In this document: positions 1 to 9,194 of the stretch, in pieces
How the letters are laid out: each line of letters opens with the position of its first letter
Position numbering within the stretch: position 1 is the first letter of the stretch
Assembly (NCBI RefSeq): GCF_014651055.1
Contig: NZ_BMWD01000001.1
Span: 695,348-759,347 of the forward strand
DNA: 64,000 nt
Direction of reading: 5' to 3'
Source: Streptomyces fructofermentans
GTDB lineage: Bacteria; Actinomycetota; Actinomycetes; Streptomycetales; Streptomycetaceae
The notes under the pieces: generated by a model
Told to the model about the DNA's origin: nothing
Databases searched by the model: none
What the model saw: only the letters and a program-made list of their open reading frames with translations
Program-made: the position numbers and the translations under genes

Positions 1-1773
1 CTCCTGGAGGAGGTCTTCCTCGGCGGCCTCGGCCGGGGCGGCGGCCTCGAACTGCTGGAGCGCGCCGTCGGCCGCGTCCTGACCGAGGACGAGGCGAACT
101 GGGCGGGCGACCTCTGGTTCGAGTCCGAGGGGCTGCCCCTGCGGTTCGTGCAGGCCGGAGCCCTGCTGCGGCAGCGCGACCAGCTGCGCGCCGACCCGAA
201 CGCCTTCGACGAGTTCGGCTACTACGAGGACGCGCCCGTGGACGCGCCCTTCGACGCCGAGGACGGGCACGACGTACCGCTGCCCTCGCTCGCCGAGGGC
301 GCCGCGCCCGCCGCGCTGCTCGCGTCCCGGCTCAGCGAGTCGGCCCGCGCCACACTGCGCTTCGCCGTGGCCCTGGGCGGCGAGGTGCCGCACCAGGCGC
401 ACCTGCCGGCCCTCGTCGGGGACACGCACGCCGACGCGGCGCTCGCGGAACTGCTCGGCTGCGCGCTCGTCACCCCCGTCGGCGCCCACTTCCGGCTCGC
501 GACCGGCGTGCTGACCCAGTTGGAGACCGCCGGGTACGCCGACGAGGCCGAGGCCAACGCGCGCGCCGCCGCCGAGCACTACGCGTGGTGGACCGGGCAT
601 CCCTCGGTCACCCCGGAGCGCGTCTGCGCCGAGGCGGACGCCGTGCTCGCCGCCCTCGCCGTCCTGGTGCCGGCCACCGTGCCGCCGCAGGAGGACGAGG
701 AGAGCGCCATCGCCGTGCGGCTGGCCCGCACCGCCGCGCCCGCGTTCGCCGCGGGACTGCACTGGAGCGCCTGGGAGCGGGCGCTGCGGTCGGGCGCCGA
801 GGCGGCCACGCTCTCCGGCGAGGTCTCGGATCAAGCCTATTTCCACCACGAGTTGGGCATCCTCGCGGTCTGCGTCGGGCAGTTCGACCGGGCCCGCGCC
901 GAGCTGGAGGCCTCCATCGGGCTGCGCGGCGCCCTGGCCGAGAAGCGCGGCACCGTGGCGGGCCGGCGAGCCCTCGCACTGGTCGCCGACCGCACCGGGA
1001 CCACCCCCGCGGCCGGCATCGGCCCGACGGCGGGCGAGGAACTGTCCGACGCCCGGCACGAGGAGTCCGCGTCGCCCCCGGGCGGCGTACCGGCCGCGTT
1101 CCCCGCGGTGTCCTCGCTCCAGCAGCCCGGCGAACCCGCCACCCTGCTCACGAACAGGACCGGGGCCGCCGCCGCGGCGAAGGGCGGACGCGTCAAGGGC
1201 CTCGTCACCGGCACCCGGCGCAATCTGGTGGCCGCCGGCGCGGGCGCGCTCCTCGCCGCCGTGCTCGGCACGGTGGTGACGCTCGGCGCGACCTCCAACC
1301 CCGACGACCGGACGCCCTCGGAGAAGGTCGGCGTGAATCCGTCGGCCAGCGCGGACGACGAGGGCAGCGACCTCGGCGCCGACCGGCCCAAGAAGGGCGA
1401 CTCGGACTCGACGAGCCGCCCGACCGACCCGGGTGACGACGGAGTCCTCGGCACCTCCGACGACCCGGAGCCGAGCGGGAGCGCCGAGCCCTCGGACGAG
1501 CCGAGCGGGTCGAAGGAGCCGAGCCCGAGCAAGTCCTCGCCGAAGCCGTCGGCGAGCACGAAGCCGCCGACCTCGCCGAAGCCGCCGACCAGCCCGTCGT
1601 CGACGCCCAGCGCCACGCCGTCGGAGACGGAGACCGGGCCGACCGAGGAGCCGAGCGGGAGTCCGACCACGCCCGAGACCTCCGACTCGGCCGGCGGCCC
1701 CGAGTCCAGCCCGGCGCAGGGCACCAGCTCCGCCAGCAGCACGGCGGACCCGGGCGGGACGCCGGTGATCTGA
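1..1773 (+). CDS. C-terminal part of a membrane-anchored TPR/ATPase-like protein (5' truncated)
   Basis: The reading frame is open from base 1, so the N-terminal part lies outside the window; an internal ATG at 148 is not the start. The visible part begins with an alpha-helical region containing TPR-like helices (around nt 800-990). A single hydrophobic membrane segment follows (about nt 1222-1300, Ala/Gly/Leu/Val-rich). The tail of roughly 150 residues is very rich in Ser, Pro, Thr, Asp and Glu. Such tails usually lie outside the membrane. Streptomyces carries many STAND/NB-ARC-type ATP-binding proteins with this C-terminal layout, but no P-loop is visible here, so the ATPase assignment is inference. 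It ends in TGA just before a strong bidirectional hairpin. Confidence 0.6.
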   Translation, partial: LLEEVFLGGLGRGGGLELLERAVGRVLTEDEANWAGDLWFESEGLPLRFVQAGALLRQRDQLRADPNAFDEFGYYEDAPVDAPFDAEDGHDVPLPSLAEGAAPAALLASRLSESARATLRFAVALGGEVPHQAHLPALVGDTHADAALAELLGCALVTPVGAHFRLATGVLTQLETAGYADEAEANARAAAEHYAWWTGHPSVTPERVCAEADAVLAALAVLVPATVPPQEDEESAIAVRLARTAAPAFAAGLHWSAWERALRSGAEAATLSGEVSDQAYFHHELGILAVCVGQFDRARAELEASIGLRGALAEKRGTVAGRRALALVADRTGTTPAAGIGPTAGEELSDARHEESASPPGGVPAAFPAVSSLQQPGEPATLLTNRTGAAAAAKGGRVKGLVTGTRRNLVAAGAGALLAAVLGTVVTLGATSNPDDRTPSEKVGVNPSASADDEGSDLGADRPKKGDSDSTSRPTDPGDDGVLGTSDDPEPSGSAEPSDEPSGSKEPSPSKSSPKPSASTKPPTSPKPPTSPSSTPSATPSETETGPTEEPSGSPTTPETSDSAGGPESSPAQGTSSASSTADPGGTPVI

Positions 1774-1782
1774 GCCGCGTAC

Positions 1783-1835
1783 GGCACGGCAGTGGGCCGG
1801 GACCCGTCGAACGGGTCCCGGCCCACTGCCGTGCC
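1783..1835. terminator. Perfect 25-bp hairpin between convergent genes
   Basis: Arms at 1783-1807 and 1811-1835 are perfectly complementary with a 3-nt loop (CGA). It lies between the TGA of the upstream gene and the stop of nucS on the other strand, so it can serve both as an intrinsic terminator without a U-tract, common in Streptomyces. Confidence 0.9.
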
Positions 1836-1857
1836 CTGCCGGGCGGCGTCCCGGCGG

Positions 1858-2529
1858 TCAGAACAGCCGCAGCTTGTCGTCCTCGATGCCGCGCAGCGCG
1901 TTGTAGTCCAGGACCGCGCAGCCGATGCCCCGGTCCGTGGCGAGGACCCGGGCCTGCGGCTTGATCTCCTGGGCCGCGAAGATGCCGCGGACCGGCGCGA
2001 GGTGCGGGTCGCGGTTCAACAGCTCCAGGTAGCGGGTGAGTTGCTCCACGCCGTCGATCTCGCCACGCCGCTTGATCTCCACGGCCACGGTCTTCCCGTC
2101 GGCGTCGCGGCACAGGATGTCGACGGGGCCGATGGCCGTCATGTACTCGCGGCGGATCAGCGAGTAGCCCTCGCCGAGGGTCTCGATGCGGTCGGCCAGC
2201 AGTTCCTGGAGGTGCGCCTCCACCCCGTCCTTGATCAGACCGGGGTCCACGCCGAGTTCGTGGGAGGAGTCGTGGAGGACCTCCTCCATGGTGATGATGA
2301 GCTTCTCGCCCGCCTTGTTGACGACGGTCCAGACGCCCGCGTCGTCCCCCGAACCCTCCTTCAGGGTGCAGGGCGGCGACATCCAGTTGAGGGGCTTGTA
2401 GGCCCGGTCGTCCGCGTGGATCGAGACGCTGCCGTCCGCCTTCACCAGGATGAGGCGGGGGGCCGACGGGAGATGGGCGGTGAGCCGGCCCGCGTAGTCA
2501 ACGGAGCAACGGGCAATGACGAGACGCAT
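1858..2529 (-). CDS. nucS: Endonuclease NucS (EndoMS), mismatch-specific
   Basis: NucS cuts both strands at mismatched bases and starts the non-canonical mismatch repair used by Actinobacteria that lack MutS/MutL. The 223-residue product matches the family length. The N-terminal half carries the conserved family blocks RLTAHLPSA and [11 protein letters not shown]. The C-terminal nuclease domain shows the RecB-like D...ExK signature ([11 protein letters not shown], then VAVEIKRRG). I chose the ATG at 2529 (MRLVIARC); a TTG three codons upstream is also open and would match the length of some relatives. It is convergent with the gene to its left and diverges from the 2829 gene. Family assignment is near certain; activity is inferred from the intact motif. 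Confidence 0.95.
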   Translation of the reverse strand: MRLVIARCSVDYAGRLTAHLPSAPRLILVKADGSVSIHADDRAYKPLNWMSPPCTLKEGSGDDAGVWTVVNKAGEKLIITMEEVLHDSSHELGVDPGLIKDGVEAHLQELLADRIETLGEGYSLIRREYMTAIGPVDILCRDADGKTVAVEIKRRGEIDGVEQLTRYLELLNRDPHLAPVRGIFAAQEIKPQARVLATDRGIGCAVLDYNALRGIEDDKLRLF

Positions 2530-2828
2530 GGTCGGCAACGCTACTCGACCGGCGCCGGTCCACGCGATTCTCCCCCCGATCTCCCTCCGGGACCGCCGAC
2601 GGGAGCGGAATCAGGCCGTCCCTGTTACCCGGGTCGGGTCCTGCTCGAATGTGGCTGGTTGTGTGCACGTTGAGTCTTCCCTGTGTTCCCAATGTCCTGG
2701 TGCGGCCACGAGCAGTTGCCTACCGTATAAACGGGAGGTCGCGACACGTGTACTGAGCGTGGTCGACGTCGCGGTCTCCTTCCCTGTCCGTCAACCCCCT
2801 CCACCGAGGGGGTGCGAGAGGAGAACCC
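2530..2828. other. Divergent intergenic region between nucS and the SCO5389-family gene
   Basis: No gene is supported here. The stretch is less GC-rich than its surroundings. On the + strand it has a TATAAA at 2726-2731 that could be a -10 for the downstream gene, although no good -35 lies at the right distance. The start of nucS has only a short leader before the window becomes noncoding. Confidence 0.4.
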
Positions 2829-3221
2829 ATGTCGCTGGACGTCTCACCGGCCCTACTCGAAAAGGCCGAGCGAGGCGAGGTCGACGAAGCGGAATTCGTC
2901 GACTGCGTCCGGACTTCCCTGCCCTACGCATGGGAGATGATCAGCTCCCTGGTGGCCCAGCTGAAGGTGGACGGCGGCCAGTTCGCCGACAACCAGACGC
3001 CCCCGCCGGACGAGCAGGCGCGTGGCCAGCTGCTTCGTGCGCTCGCGAGCGACGCGATACGCGGTGCGCTGCAGCGGCACTTCGGGGTGCGGCTGGCCTT
3101 CCAGAACTGCCACCGGGTGGCGGTGTTCCCGCTGGACGACGCGGTGGACGGCAGCCTGGCCCGCTTCACCTCGGTGCGCAGTCAGCTGCTGAACCAGTCG
3201 CCGGAGTTCCGGGACTGCTGA
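2829..3221 (+). CDS. SCO5389-family conserved hypothetical protein
   Basis: A 130-residue soluble protein with no signal peptide or membrane segment, conserved in Streptomyces next to nucS and named after its S. coelicolor member. The sequence is moderately acidic, mixes helix-forming stretches with one short conserved core (GVRLAFQNCHRVAVFPLDD), and has two Cys residues in its C-terminal third. The ATG at 2829 is preceded by a good Shine-Dalgarno (GAGAGGAGAACCC). The 300-bp leader separates it from divergent nucS. Function unknown. Confidence 0.8.
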   Translation: MSLDVSPALLEKAERGEVDEAEFVDCVRTSLPYAWEMISSLVAQLKVDGGQFADNQTPPPDEQARGQLLRALASDAIRGALQRHFGVRLAFQNCHRVAVFPLDDAVDGSLARFTSVRSQLLNQSPEFRDC

Positions 3222-3395
3222 GGCGGCGGTATCGCACAGCTTGCCGCTCCGTACGCGGGAGGTGCTTTTGTACCGGGGCGGCAAGCTCCCCGTGAACCGG
3301 TCCGGTCGGGCAAGGACGTGACCGCTCCCGACGGGACCGGGACCTTCCCCGGCCGGACGCGCGCCCTTCGTGATCGGACGCGCGATCGTCCGGTG

Positions 3396-3446
3396 ACCGG
3401 GGCCGCGCCCGCCGGCCGGTCCGTCCGGTCCGGGCGCGGCCCCGGT
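3396..3446. terminator. 15-bp perfect hairpin after the LLM oxidoreductase gene
   Basis: Arms 3396-3410 and 3432-3446 pair perfectly around a 21-nt loop. The right arm abuts the stop codon of the minus-strand gene at 3447. A weaker 9-bp inverted repeat at 3239-3247/3278-3286 lies nearer the plus-strand gene that ends at 3221. Confidence 0.75.
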
Positions 3447-4475
3447 TCAGCACAGCCGCGGCAGTACCTCGCCACCGAGCCGCCGTACGTTCTCCTCGGT
3501 CGCCGCGAGGTCGCCCGAGCCCTCCGTCAGCAGTGCGAAGCGCGTGATCCCGGTGCGCTCGGAGGTCGCCGCGAGGCGGTCGGCGCAGAGGCGGGGCGTG
3601 CCCACCGGGTGGAGCCCGCAGAGCAGTTCCGTGTAGGCCACCGGGTCCCGCATCGAACGCGCGCGGCCGTCGACCGTCACATGGGCGTCCAGCCCCTGCT
3701 TCAGCCAGCCCGGCATCGCCTTCAGGAGCGTCTCGACCGCGTCCGTGCGCCGGTCCGCGATCTGCGCGACGCCGGCGGAGACGTGGGGCGCCCCGGAGAC
3801 CTCCTCGGGCGTGAAGCCCGCGGCGCGCGCCTGTGTGCGCCACAGCGCGACCATCTCCGCCTTCTCCTCGTCGCCGACGTGCATGCCGAGCAGCATCGGC
3901 AGCCCGCGCGCGGCCGCGAGCCGCACGCTCGCGGGCGAGGTGCAGGCGACCACGACCTCGGGTCCCGCGCCGCCCGTGAGGGCCTCCGACGGCCGGGGCA
4001 CGACGGGGACTTCGCGGAAGGCGAAGCGCTCGGAGGCGCCCGCGACGACGGGGTCGCGCAGCCACCGCACCAGCAGGTCGAGCGATTCCGGGAACCCGGT
4101 CTCGTAGGCCTCCAGGCCCGCTCCGAAGACCTCCAGGTCGACCCACGGGCCACCGCGGCCGACGCCGAGCGAGAAGCGCCCGCCCGACGTCACGTGCAGC
4201 AGCGCCGCCTGCTCCCCGAGCGCCACCGGGTGCACCGTGGGCAGCACGCTGACCGCGGTGCCGACCCGGATCCTGCGGGTGCGCCCCAGCAGCAGCGCGG
4301 CGAGCGTCACGGCCGACGGGCAGGTCCCGTACGGCACGAAATGGTGCTCGGCCAGCCAGACGGCGTCGAGCCCCGCCTCCTCCGCGACCTCCGCCGACCG
4401 CACCGCGCGGTGCAGGGCCTCCCCCTGGCCCTGTCCCGGGAACTGGGCCGCCAGTACAAAACTTCCTACGCGCAT
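3447..4475 (-). CDS. LLM-class (luciferase-like) flavin-dependent oxidoreductase
   Basis: The 342-residue product has the bacterial-luciferase-like TIM-barrel pattern: early WLAEHHF, then RIRVGTAVSVLP and the GGRFSLGVGRGGP loop that binds the flavin phosphate. Members oxidise diverse small molecules with FMNH2 or F420; cofactor and substrate cannot be told from the sequence. The frame is open far upstream, but the ATG at 4475 is preceded by GGAGGCAGGAG at good spacing and begins at the conserved MRVGSFVLAAQFPG. The gene diverges from the zinc-ribbon-like gene at 4695 and ends at a strong hairpin. Confidence 0.85.
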   Translation of the reverse strand: MRVGSFVLAAQFPGQGQGEALHRAVRSAEVAEEAGLDAVWLAEHHFVPYGTCPSAVTLAALLLGRTRRIRVGTAVSVLPTVHPVALGEQAALLHVTSGGRFSLGVGRGGPWVDLEVFGAGLEAYETGFPESLDLLVRWLRDPVVAGASERFAFREVPVVPRPSEALTGGAGPEVVVACTSPASVRLAAARGLPMLLGMHVGDEEKAEMVALWRTQARAAGFTPEEVSGAPHVSAGVAQIADRRTDAVETLLKAMPGWLKQGLDAHVTVDGRARSMRDPVAYTELLCGLHPVGTPRLCADRLAATSERTGITRFALLTEGSGDLAATEENVRRLGGEVLPRLC

Positions 4476-4694
4476 CGCACTCCTGCCTCCTTGGCGCCGA
4501 CGCGGCTCCCCCAATCCGCATAACTGTCTGACACGTGCCAAAGACACGGCTTGGCAGGGAGATTGGCGGATTGTCTGCAGAACGGGTCGGCCGTGCGGGG
4601 GGTCTGTGGGGATTGGCGCCGTACGCGTACCCAGGGGCACTCCGCGTAGGCTGGACACAGCCCGTGCTCCCTGTATAGCTCCGTGAGGTGTCCT

Positions 4695-5027
4695 GTGTCC
4701 CCGCGTCGCAACCGTCCCATCGATGCCGGCGGCGCCGGCCGGAGCGCGGAGGACGATCCGTCCGGCCGCTACGGCGGCTGGCAGTCCACGGAGACCTGGC
4801 AGGGCGAGGCGTGGAGCGTACGGCACGTGGCGGGCGCCGGGGCGCAGGGCAAGACCTACCGCTGCCCCGGCTGCGACCAGCAGATCCCGTCCGGCATGCC
4901 CCACGTGGTGGCGTGGCCCGAGCACTCGGGCGTGGACGAGCGCAGGCACTGGCACAAGGCGTGCTGGAACGCGAAGGACCGCCGCACCACACGGGTGCAG
5001 CGGTCCCGGAACGCGCCGAGGTTCTGA
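4695..5027 (+). CDS. Small zinc-ribbon-like protein (often labelled ATP/GTP-binding)
   Basis: A 110-residue basic protein with a disordered N-terminus and a compact region containing YRCPGCDQQIPSG followed by RRHWHKACW. Two Cys of a CxxC knuckle plus a later His/Cys cluster suggest a treble-clef zinc site. Streptomyces homologues are commonly annotated as ATP/GTP-binding, but I see no P-loop and do not support that name. GTG at 4695 is chosen; a GTG at 4683 is in frame. GTGAGGTG just upstream may be the ribosome site. Possibly nucleic-acid binding because of its basic tail; that is inference. Confidence 0.7.
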   Translation: MSPRRNRPIDAGGAGRSAEDDPSGRYGGWQSTETWQGEAWSVRHVAGAGAQGKTYRCPGCDQQIPSGMPHVVAWPEHSGVDERRHWHKACWNAKDRRTTRVQRSRNAPRF

Positions 5028-5058
5028 GGGCCCGTCCGCCGGGGCGGGGACCCCGGGA

Positions 5059-5904
5059 CTACACGTCCCGCTTCTCCAGCAGGGCGTAGGCGCCCGCGAT
5101 GGCCGCGGCGGTCACCCCGGCGAGCAGGGCCAACTGGGAGCCCCCGGTGCCGCTGTCGGTGTCCAGCTCGAAGATCCGCGCGAGCGCGTTCGGGGCGTTG
5201 TACTCCATCATCTTCTCGCCGATCGTCCGCATGCTGTCGGACAGCATCAGGAACGCGGGCAGGATCGCGGGCACGAGGACCACGCCGAGCATCGTCGTGA
5301 TGGCGCCCGCGGAGTGCCGCAGCATGGAGCCGACCGCCAGGGCGAGGACGCCGAGGAGCGACACGTACAGCGCGCCCATCAGGACGCTCCTGCCCCACGG
5401 GGTGCCGGACTCGCCGTCGTGCAGGCTCGACGTGAACAGCCCGACCAGGCCGATCGCGAAGGCCGAGACGGCGAACGCGACGACGAAGAAGATGATCAGC
5501 TTCGCGGTGAGCACGCGGTAGCGCTGCGGCGACGCCGTGAACGTCGTACGGATCATGCCGGTGCCGTACTCCGAGGAGACCACGAGCACGCCCAGCGTGA
5601 TCAGGCAGATCTGCCCGAGGATCAGGCCGAAGAAGGCCGGGATCGTGTACGGGACCTCCGTGTAGTCCTCGGTGGTGGTGTTGACGGCCACGAGGAGGCC
5701 GACGCCGACGACCAGGAGCAGGAAGACGCCGAGCGTCCACATCGTCGAGCGCACGGACTTGATCTTCGTCCACTCGGACGCGAGCGCGTGCCCGAGATGC
5801 GTGCGGGTGATCGGGATCGGTGAGACGTACGACGTCCCGGGCGCGGCCTGCCAGTTCGGGGCGGGAGCGGCCTGCTGGTGCGTCGGGGGCTGCGGCGTGC
5901 TCAT
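5059..5904 (-). CDS. ABC-2 type transporter permease (module 1)
   Basis: A 281-residue integral membrane protein with six hydrophobic segments typical of single-ATPase ABC-2 exporters. The N-terminal 40 residues are a Gln/Pro/Ala-rich cytoplasmic extension, followed by LASEWTKIKSVRSTMWTLG, the conserved start of this permease family. The SSEYGTGMIRTTF motif is also characteristic. Its ATG at 5904 overlaps the stop of the ATPase gene by 4 nt (ATGA), so the two are translationally coupled. The substrate is unknown. It is paralogous to the permease at 7214-7984. Confidence 0.9.
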   Translation of the reverse strand: MSTPQPPTHQQAAPAPNWQAAPGTSYVSPIPITRTHLGHALASEWTKIKSVRSTMWTLGVFLLLVVGVGLLVAVNTTTEDYTEVPYTIPAFFGLILGQICLITLGVLVVSSEYGTGMIRTTFTASPQRYRVLTAKLIIFFVVAFAVSAFAIGLVGLFTSSLHDGESGTPWGRSVLMGALYVSLLGVLALAVGSMLRHSAGAITTMLGVVLVPAILPAFLMLSDSMRTIGEKMMEYNAPNALARIFELDTDSGTGGSQLALLAGVTAAAIAGAYALLEKRDV

Positions 5905-7103
5905 CGGGCGTCCTCGGGCTTGGTCAGGTCGGGGGCGGCGGCGGGCGCGGGCTGCGCGGGTGCGGGGGAGGGCTGGGCGTACGGGTTGGGCTCTCCGGCG
6001 CCGGGGACGGCCGGGGCGCCGTACGGGCCCGCGGGCGGCTGTCCCTGCGGCATCGCGAAGGGGTGCCCGCCCTGCTGCGGCGGCGGCGGGGCGTACCAGC
6101 CCGGCTGGCCCTGGCCCGGCACCGGCATCTGCGGCGGCGGCACGGCACCCGGCGGCAGTTCCTGCAGGAACCCCGCCCGCTGGTCGACGGTGGAGCGGTA
6201 GTCGACGGCGCCCTGCGTCATCCGCATGTACGCCTCCTCCAGCGAGGCCTGGTGCGGCGAGAGCTCCCACAGGCGCACGTCGGCGTCGTGCGCGAGGTCG
6301 CTGATGCGCGGCAGCGGCAGGCCCATGACACGCAGAGCGCCGTCCTGCTCGGGCAGCACCTGGCCGCCCGCCTCGGTGAGCGACGCCGTCAGCTTCTCGC
6401 GTTGCTGGGGCTCGGTGTCGGGGGTGCGCACCCGCGCGAAGTCGGCGGAGTTGTGCGAGATGAAGTCCCGGACGCTCATGTCGGCGAGGAGCTGGCCGCG
6501 GCCGATCACGATGAGGTGGTCGGCGGTGAGCGCCATCTCGCTCATGAGGTGGGACGAGACGAAGACGGTCCGGCCCTCGGCGGCCAGCGACTTCATCAGG
6601 TTGCGCACCCACAGGATGCCCTCGGGGTCGAGGCCGTTGACCGGCTCGTCGAAGAGCAGCACCTGCGGGTCGCCGAGGAGCGCGGCGGCGATGCCCAGGC
6701 GCTGGCCCATGCCGAGCGAGAAGCCCTTGGAGCGCCTCTTCGCCACGTCCTGGAGCCCGACGACGCCCAGCACCTCGTCCACCCTGCGGGCCGGGATGCC
6801 CGACAACTGGGCGAGGCACAGCAGGTGGTTGCGCGCGTGCCGGCCGCCGTGCACGGCCTTGGCGTCCAGCAGCGCGCCGACCTGGCGGGGCGCGTTGGGC
6901 AGCTTGCGGTACGGGTGGCCGCCGATCGTCACCTGGCCGGCGGTGGGGTCGTCCAGCCCGAGGATCATCCGCATCGTGGTCGACTTGCCCGACCCGTTGG
7001 GTCCGAGGAAGCCGGTGACGGCACCCGGCCTCACCTGGAAGGAAAGGTTGTACACGGCTGTCTTGTCGCCGTAGCGCTTCGTCAGGCCGACTGCCTCGAT
7101 CAT
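5901..7103 (-). CDS. ABC transporter ATP-binding protein (module 1) with Pro/Gly-rich tail
   Basis: A 400-residue ATPase. Walker A is GPNGSGKSTTM, the signature is SLGMGQRLGIAAAL, Walker B is VLLFDEPVNGLDPEG, with the switch His in VSSHLMSEM. The ATPase and regulatory domain takes about 300 residues; the last 90 or so are a Pro/Gly/Ala/Gln-rich low-complexity tail. The ATG at 7103 gives the family start MIEAVGLTKRYG; an in-frame GTG at 7112 is possible. It pairs with the permease at 5059 to make a drug- or peptide-type exporter; substrate unknown. Confidence 0.9.
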   Translation of the reverse strand: MIEAVGLTKRYGDKTAVYNLSFQVRPGAVTGFLGPNGSGKSTTMRMILGLDDPTAGQVTIGGHPYRKLPNAPRQVGALLDAKAVHGGRHARNHLLCLAQLSGIPARRVDEVLGVVGLQDVAKRRSKGFSLGMGQRLGIAAALLGDPQVLLFDEPVNGLDPEGILWVRNLMKSLAAEGRTVFVSSHLMSEMALTADHLIVIGRGQLLADMSVRDFISHNSADFARVRTPDTEPQQREKLTASLTEAGGQVLPEQDGALRVMGLPLPRISDLAHDADVRLWELSPHQASLEEAYMRMTQGAVDYRSTVDQRAGFLQELPPGAVPPPQMPVPGQGQPGWYAPPPPQQGGHPFAMPQGQPPAGPYGAPAVPGAGEPNPYAQPSPAPAQPAPAAAPDLTKPEDAR

Positions 7104-7213
7104 GCTCCGCACCCATCGAAAGGTTCAGGACGTCGGGGCACACGCCCCCGTAAGGGTTAGGAGGATATAGGTGCGCCGACGGTTCCCCCCAAGACCGAGC
7201 AAAATCGTTGCTG

Positions 7214-7984
7214 CTACGCGTCGCGCCGCTTCAGCAGGACATAGCCGCCGACCACCGCCACCAGCACCCACAGCACCATGATGCCCAGGCCGCCCCACGG
7301 CCCGTACGGCACGTCGTCGTCGACCGGTGTCACCACCTGCATGATCTTGCTGCCCGCCTGGTCGGGCAGGAACTGGCCGAACTTCTTCGTCGCGGAGACA
7401 TTGCCGAGGATGGCGGAGATGAGGAAGAAGAACGGCATCAGGATGCCGAGCGAGAGCATCGGGCTGCGGAGCATCGTGGCGACGCCCATCGAGAACACGG
7501 CGATGAGGGTCATGTAGAGGCCGCCGCCGATGACCGCGCGCAGGACACCGGAGTCGCCGATCGACGCCTTGTGCACACCGAGGACCGACTGGCCGAGGAA
7601 GAAGGCGACGAAGCTGGTGATCAGGCCGACCGCGAAGGCCAGGCAGGTCGCCACCGCCATCTTGCTGAACAGGAACGTGCCGCGCTGCGGCACGGCGGCG
7701 AGCGAGGTGCGGATCATGCCGGTGCTGTACTCGTTCGAGACCACCAGCACGCCGAACACGATCAGCGCGAGCTGCCCGAGGCTCATCCCCGCGAAGCTGA
7801 TGAAGGTCGGGTCGAAGGACAGCTTCTCGTTGTCGCTCAGCTTGTCGAACTCGTTCTTCGAGAACCACGAGATGAGCACGCCGAGCGCGACGGTGACCAC
7901 CGCGGCGAGACCGAGCGTCCACACCGTGGACGCCACGGAGCGGATCTTGGTCCACTCGGACCTGACGACCTGGGTCGCGGCCAT
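7214..7984 (-). CDS. ABC-2 type transporter permease (module 2)
   Basis: A 256-residue six-segment membrane protein paralogous to the permease at 5059. It shares the opening SEWTKIRSVASTVWTLG, the SNEYSTGMIRTSL motif and the C-terminal VLLKRRDA, but lacks the N-terminal Gln/Pro extension. It starts 5 nt after the stop of the ATPase gene 7990-9060, so the pair is one transcription unit. Loss of the extension here and its presence in module 1 suggests the copies have specialised since duplication. Confidence 0.9.
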   Translation of the reverse strand: MAATQVVRSEWTKIRSVASTVWTLGLAAVVTVALGVLISWFSKNEFDKLSDNEKLSFDPTFISFAGMSLGQLALIVFGVLVVSNEYSTGMIRTSLAAVPQRGTFLFSKMAVATCLAFAVGLITSFVAFFLGQSVLGVHKASIGDSGVLRAVIGGGLYMTLIAVFSMGVATMLRSPMLSLGILMPFFFLISAILGNVSATKKFGQFLPDQAGSKIMQVVTPVDDDVPYGPWGGLGIMVLWVLVAVVGGYVLLKRRDA

Positions 7985-7989
7985 GGGGT

Positions 7990-9060
7990 TCAGCCCTTCT
8001 TCCAGTCGCTGCCCCACGAGGAGGACCCCGGGGGCGGCGGCGGGCTCTGCGGGGGCCCGGGCGGCCGGGACGCGCCCTCCGCGGGCCCGGTGCCCCATGC
8101 GCCGGGAGCGCCGGGAGCGCCGGGAGCACCGTCGGCGCCAGGGTCGTCGACCGTGCCGGAGTGCGCGTGGTACTCCACCGACTCCGCCGTGAGCTGCATG
8201 AACGCCTCCTCCAGCGAGGCCTGCTGAGGACTCAGCTCGTGCAGCACGATCCCGTGCTCCGCCGCCAGCTCGCCGAGGTACTCCGACTTGCTGCCGTCCA
8301 CCTCCAGCGTGCCGCCGCCCGCCTCCACCGCGGTGACGCCCGCCCCGTGCAGCACGTCCAGCAGCCGTTCGCGCTGCGGGGACCGCAGGCGCACGTACGA
8401 CCGGGAGTTCTGGCGGATGAAGTCCGCCATCGAGGTGTCGGCGAGCAGCCTGCCCTGGCCGATCACCACGAGATGGTCGGCCGTCAGCGCCATCTCGCTC
8501 ATGAGGTGGGAGGAGACGAAGACCGTGCGGCCCTGGGCCGCGAGGGACTTCATCAGATTGCGGATCCAGTGGATGCCCTCGGGGTCGAGGCCGTTGACCG
8601 GCTCGTCGAACATCAGGATCCGGGGGTCGCCGAGGAGCGCGCCCGCGATCCCCAGGCGCTGCCCCATGCCCAGCGAGAACCCCTTCGCCTTCTTCCGGGC
8701 CACCGACGTCAGTCCGACCGTGTCGAGGACCTCGTCGACGCGGCCGCGCGGGATGCCGTTGCTCTGGGCGAGGCACAGCAGGTGGTTGAAGGCGCTGCGC
8801 CCGCCGTGCATGGCCTTGGCGTCGAGAAGGGCGCCGATGTACCGCAGCGGGTCCTTGAGGCGGTCGTAGTGCTGTCCGTCGATGCGGACGTCCCCCGCGG
8901 TCGGCCGGTCGAGTCCGAGCATCATCCGCATCGTCGTGGACTTGCCGGCGCCGTTCGGCCCCAGGAACCCGGTGACGATGCCCGGCCGCACGGTGAACGT
9001 GAGATGGTTCACGGCCATCTTCTCGCCGTACCGCTTGGTCAGCCCCTCGAGCTCGATCAT
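7990..9060 (-). CDS. ABC transporter ATP-binding protein (module 2) with Pro/Gly-rich tail
   Basis: A 356-residue ATPase closely related to the one at 5901: Walker A GPNGAGKSTTM, signature SLGMGQRLGIAGAL, Walker B ILMFDEPVNGLDPEG, switch His in VSSHLMSEM. It too ends in a low-complexity Gly/Ala/Pro tail of about 55 residues that includes a GAPGAPGAPGA repeat. ATG at 9060 is the only sensible start. The four ABC genes run in the same direction with about 110 nt between modules, consistent with tandem duplication. Confidence 0.9.
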   Translation of the reverse strand: MIELEGLTKRYGEKMAVNHLTFTVRPGIVTGFLGPNGAGKSTTMRMMLGLDRPTAGDVRIDGQHYDRLKDPLRYIGALLDAKAMHGGRSAFNHLLCLAQSNGIPRGRVDEVLDTVGLTSVARKKAKGFSLGMGQRLGIAGALLGDPRILMFDEPVNGLDPEGIHWIRNLMKSLAAQGRTVFVSSHLMSEMALTADHLVVIGQGRLLADTSMADFIRQNSRSYVRLRSPQRERLLDVLHGAGVTAVEAGGGTLEVDGSKSEYLGELAAEHGIVLHELSPQQASLEEAFMQLTAESVEYHAHSGTVDDPGADGAPGAPGAPGAWGTGPAEGASRPPGPPQSPPPPPGSSSWGSDWKKG

Positions 9061-9083
9061 GCGCCCACGCTAGAACGGGACAA

Positions 9084-9113
9084 AGCCCCCTGCCACTTCA
9101 GCGGCAGAGGGCT
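9084..9113 (-). terminator. Hairpin downstream of filP
   Basis: Arms 9084-9094 and 9103-9113 pair with one mismatch in 11. It lies between the filP stop and the start of the next minus-strand gene, where a filP terminator is expected. Confidence 0.6.
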
Positions 9114-9194
9114 CTGGAGAGCGAGCGCACCCGTCAGGAGCGCGGAGAACCGCCTCCGGCCGCGGCCGGAACGCGAGGACCCCGCACGCCCCGA

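Noticed and set aside
5059..7143. Apparent 694-residue fusion of an ABC permease with an upstream domain
   Set aside because: The upstream part is an out-of-frame reading of the ATPase gene; the permease has its own ATG with ATGA overlap at 5901-5904.
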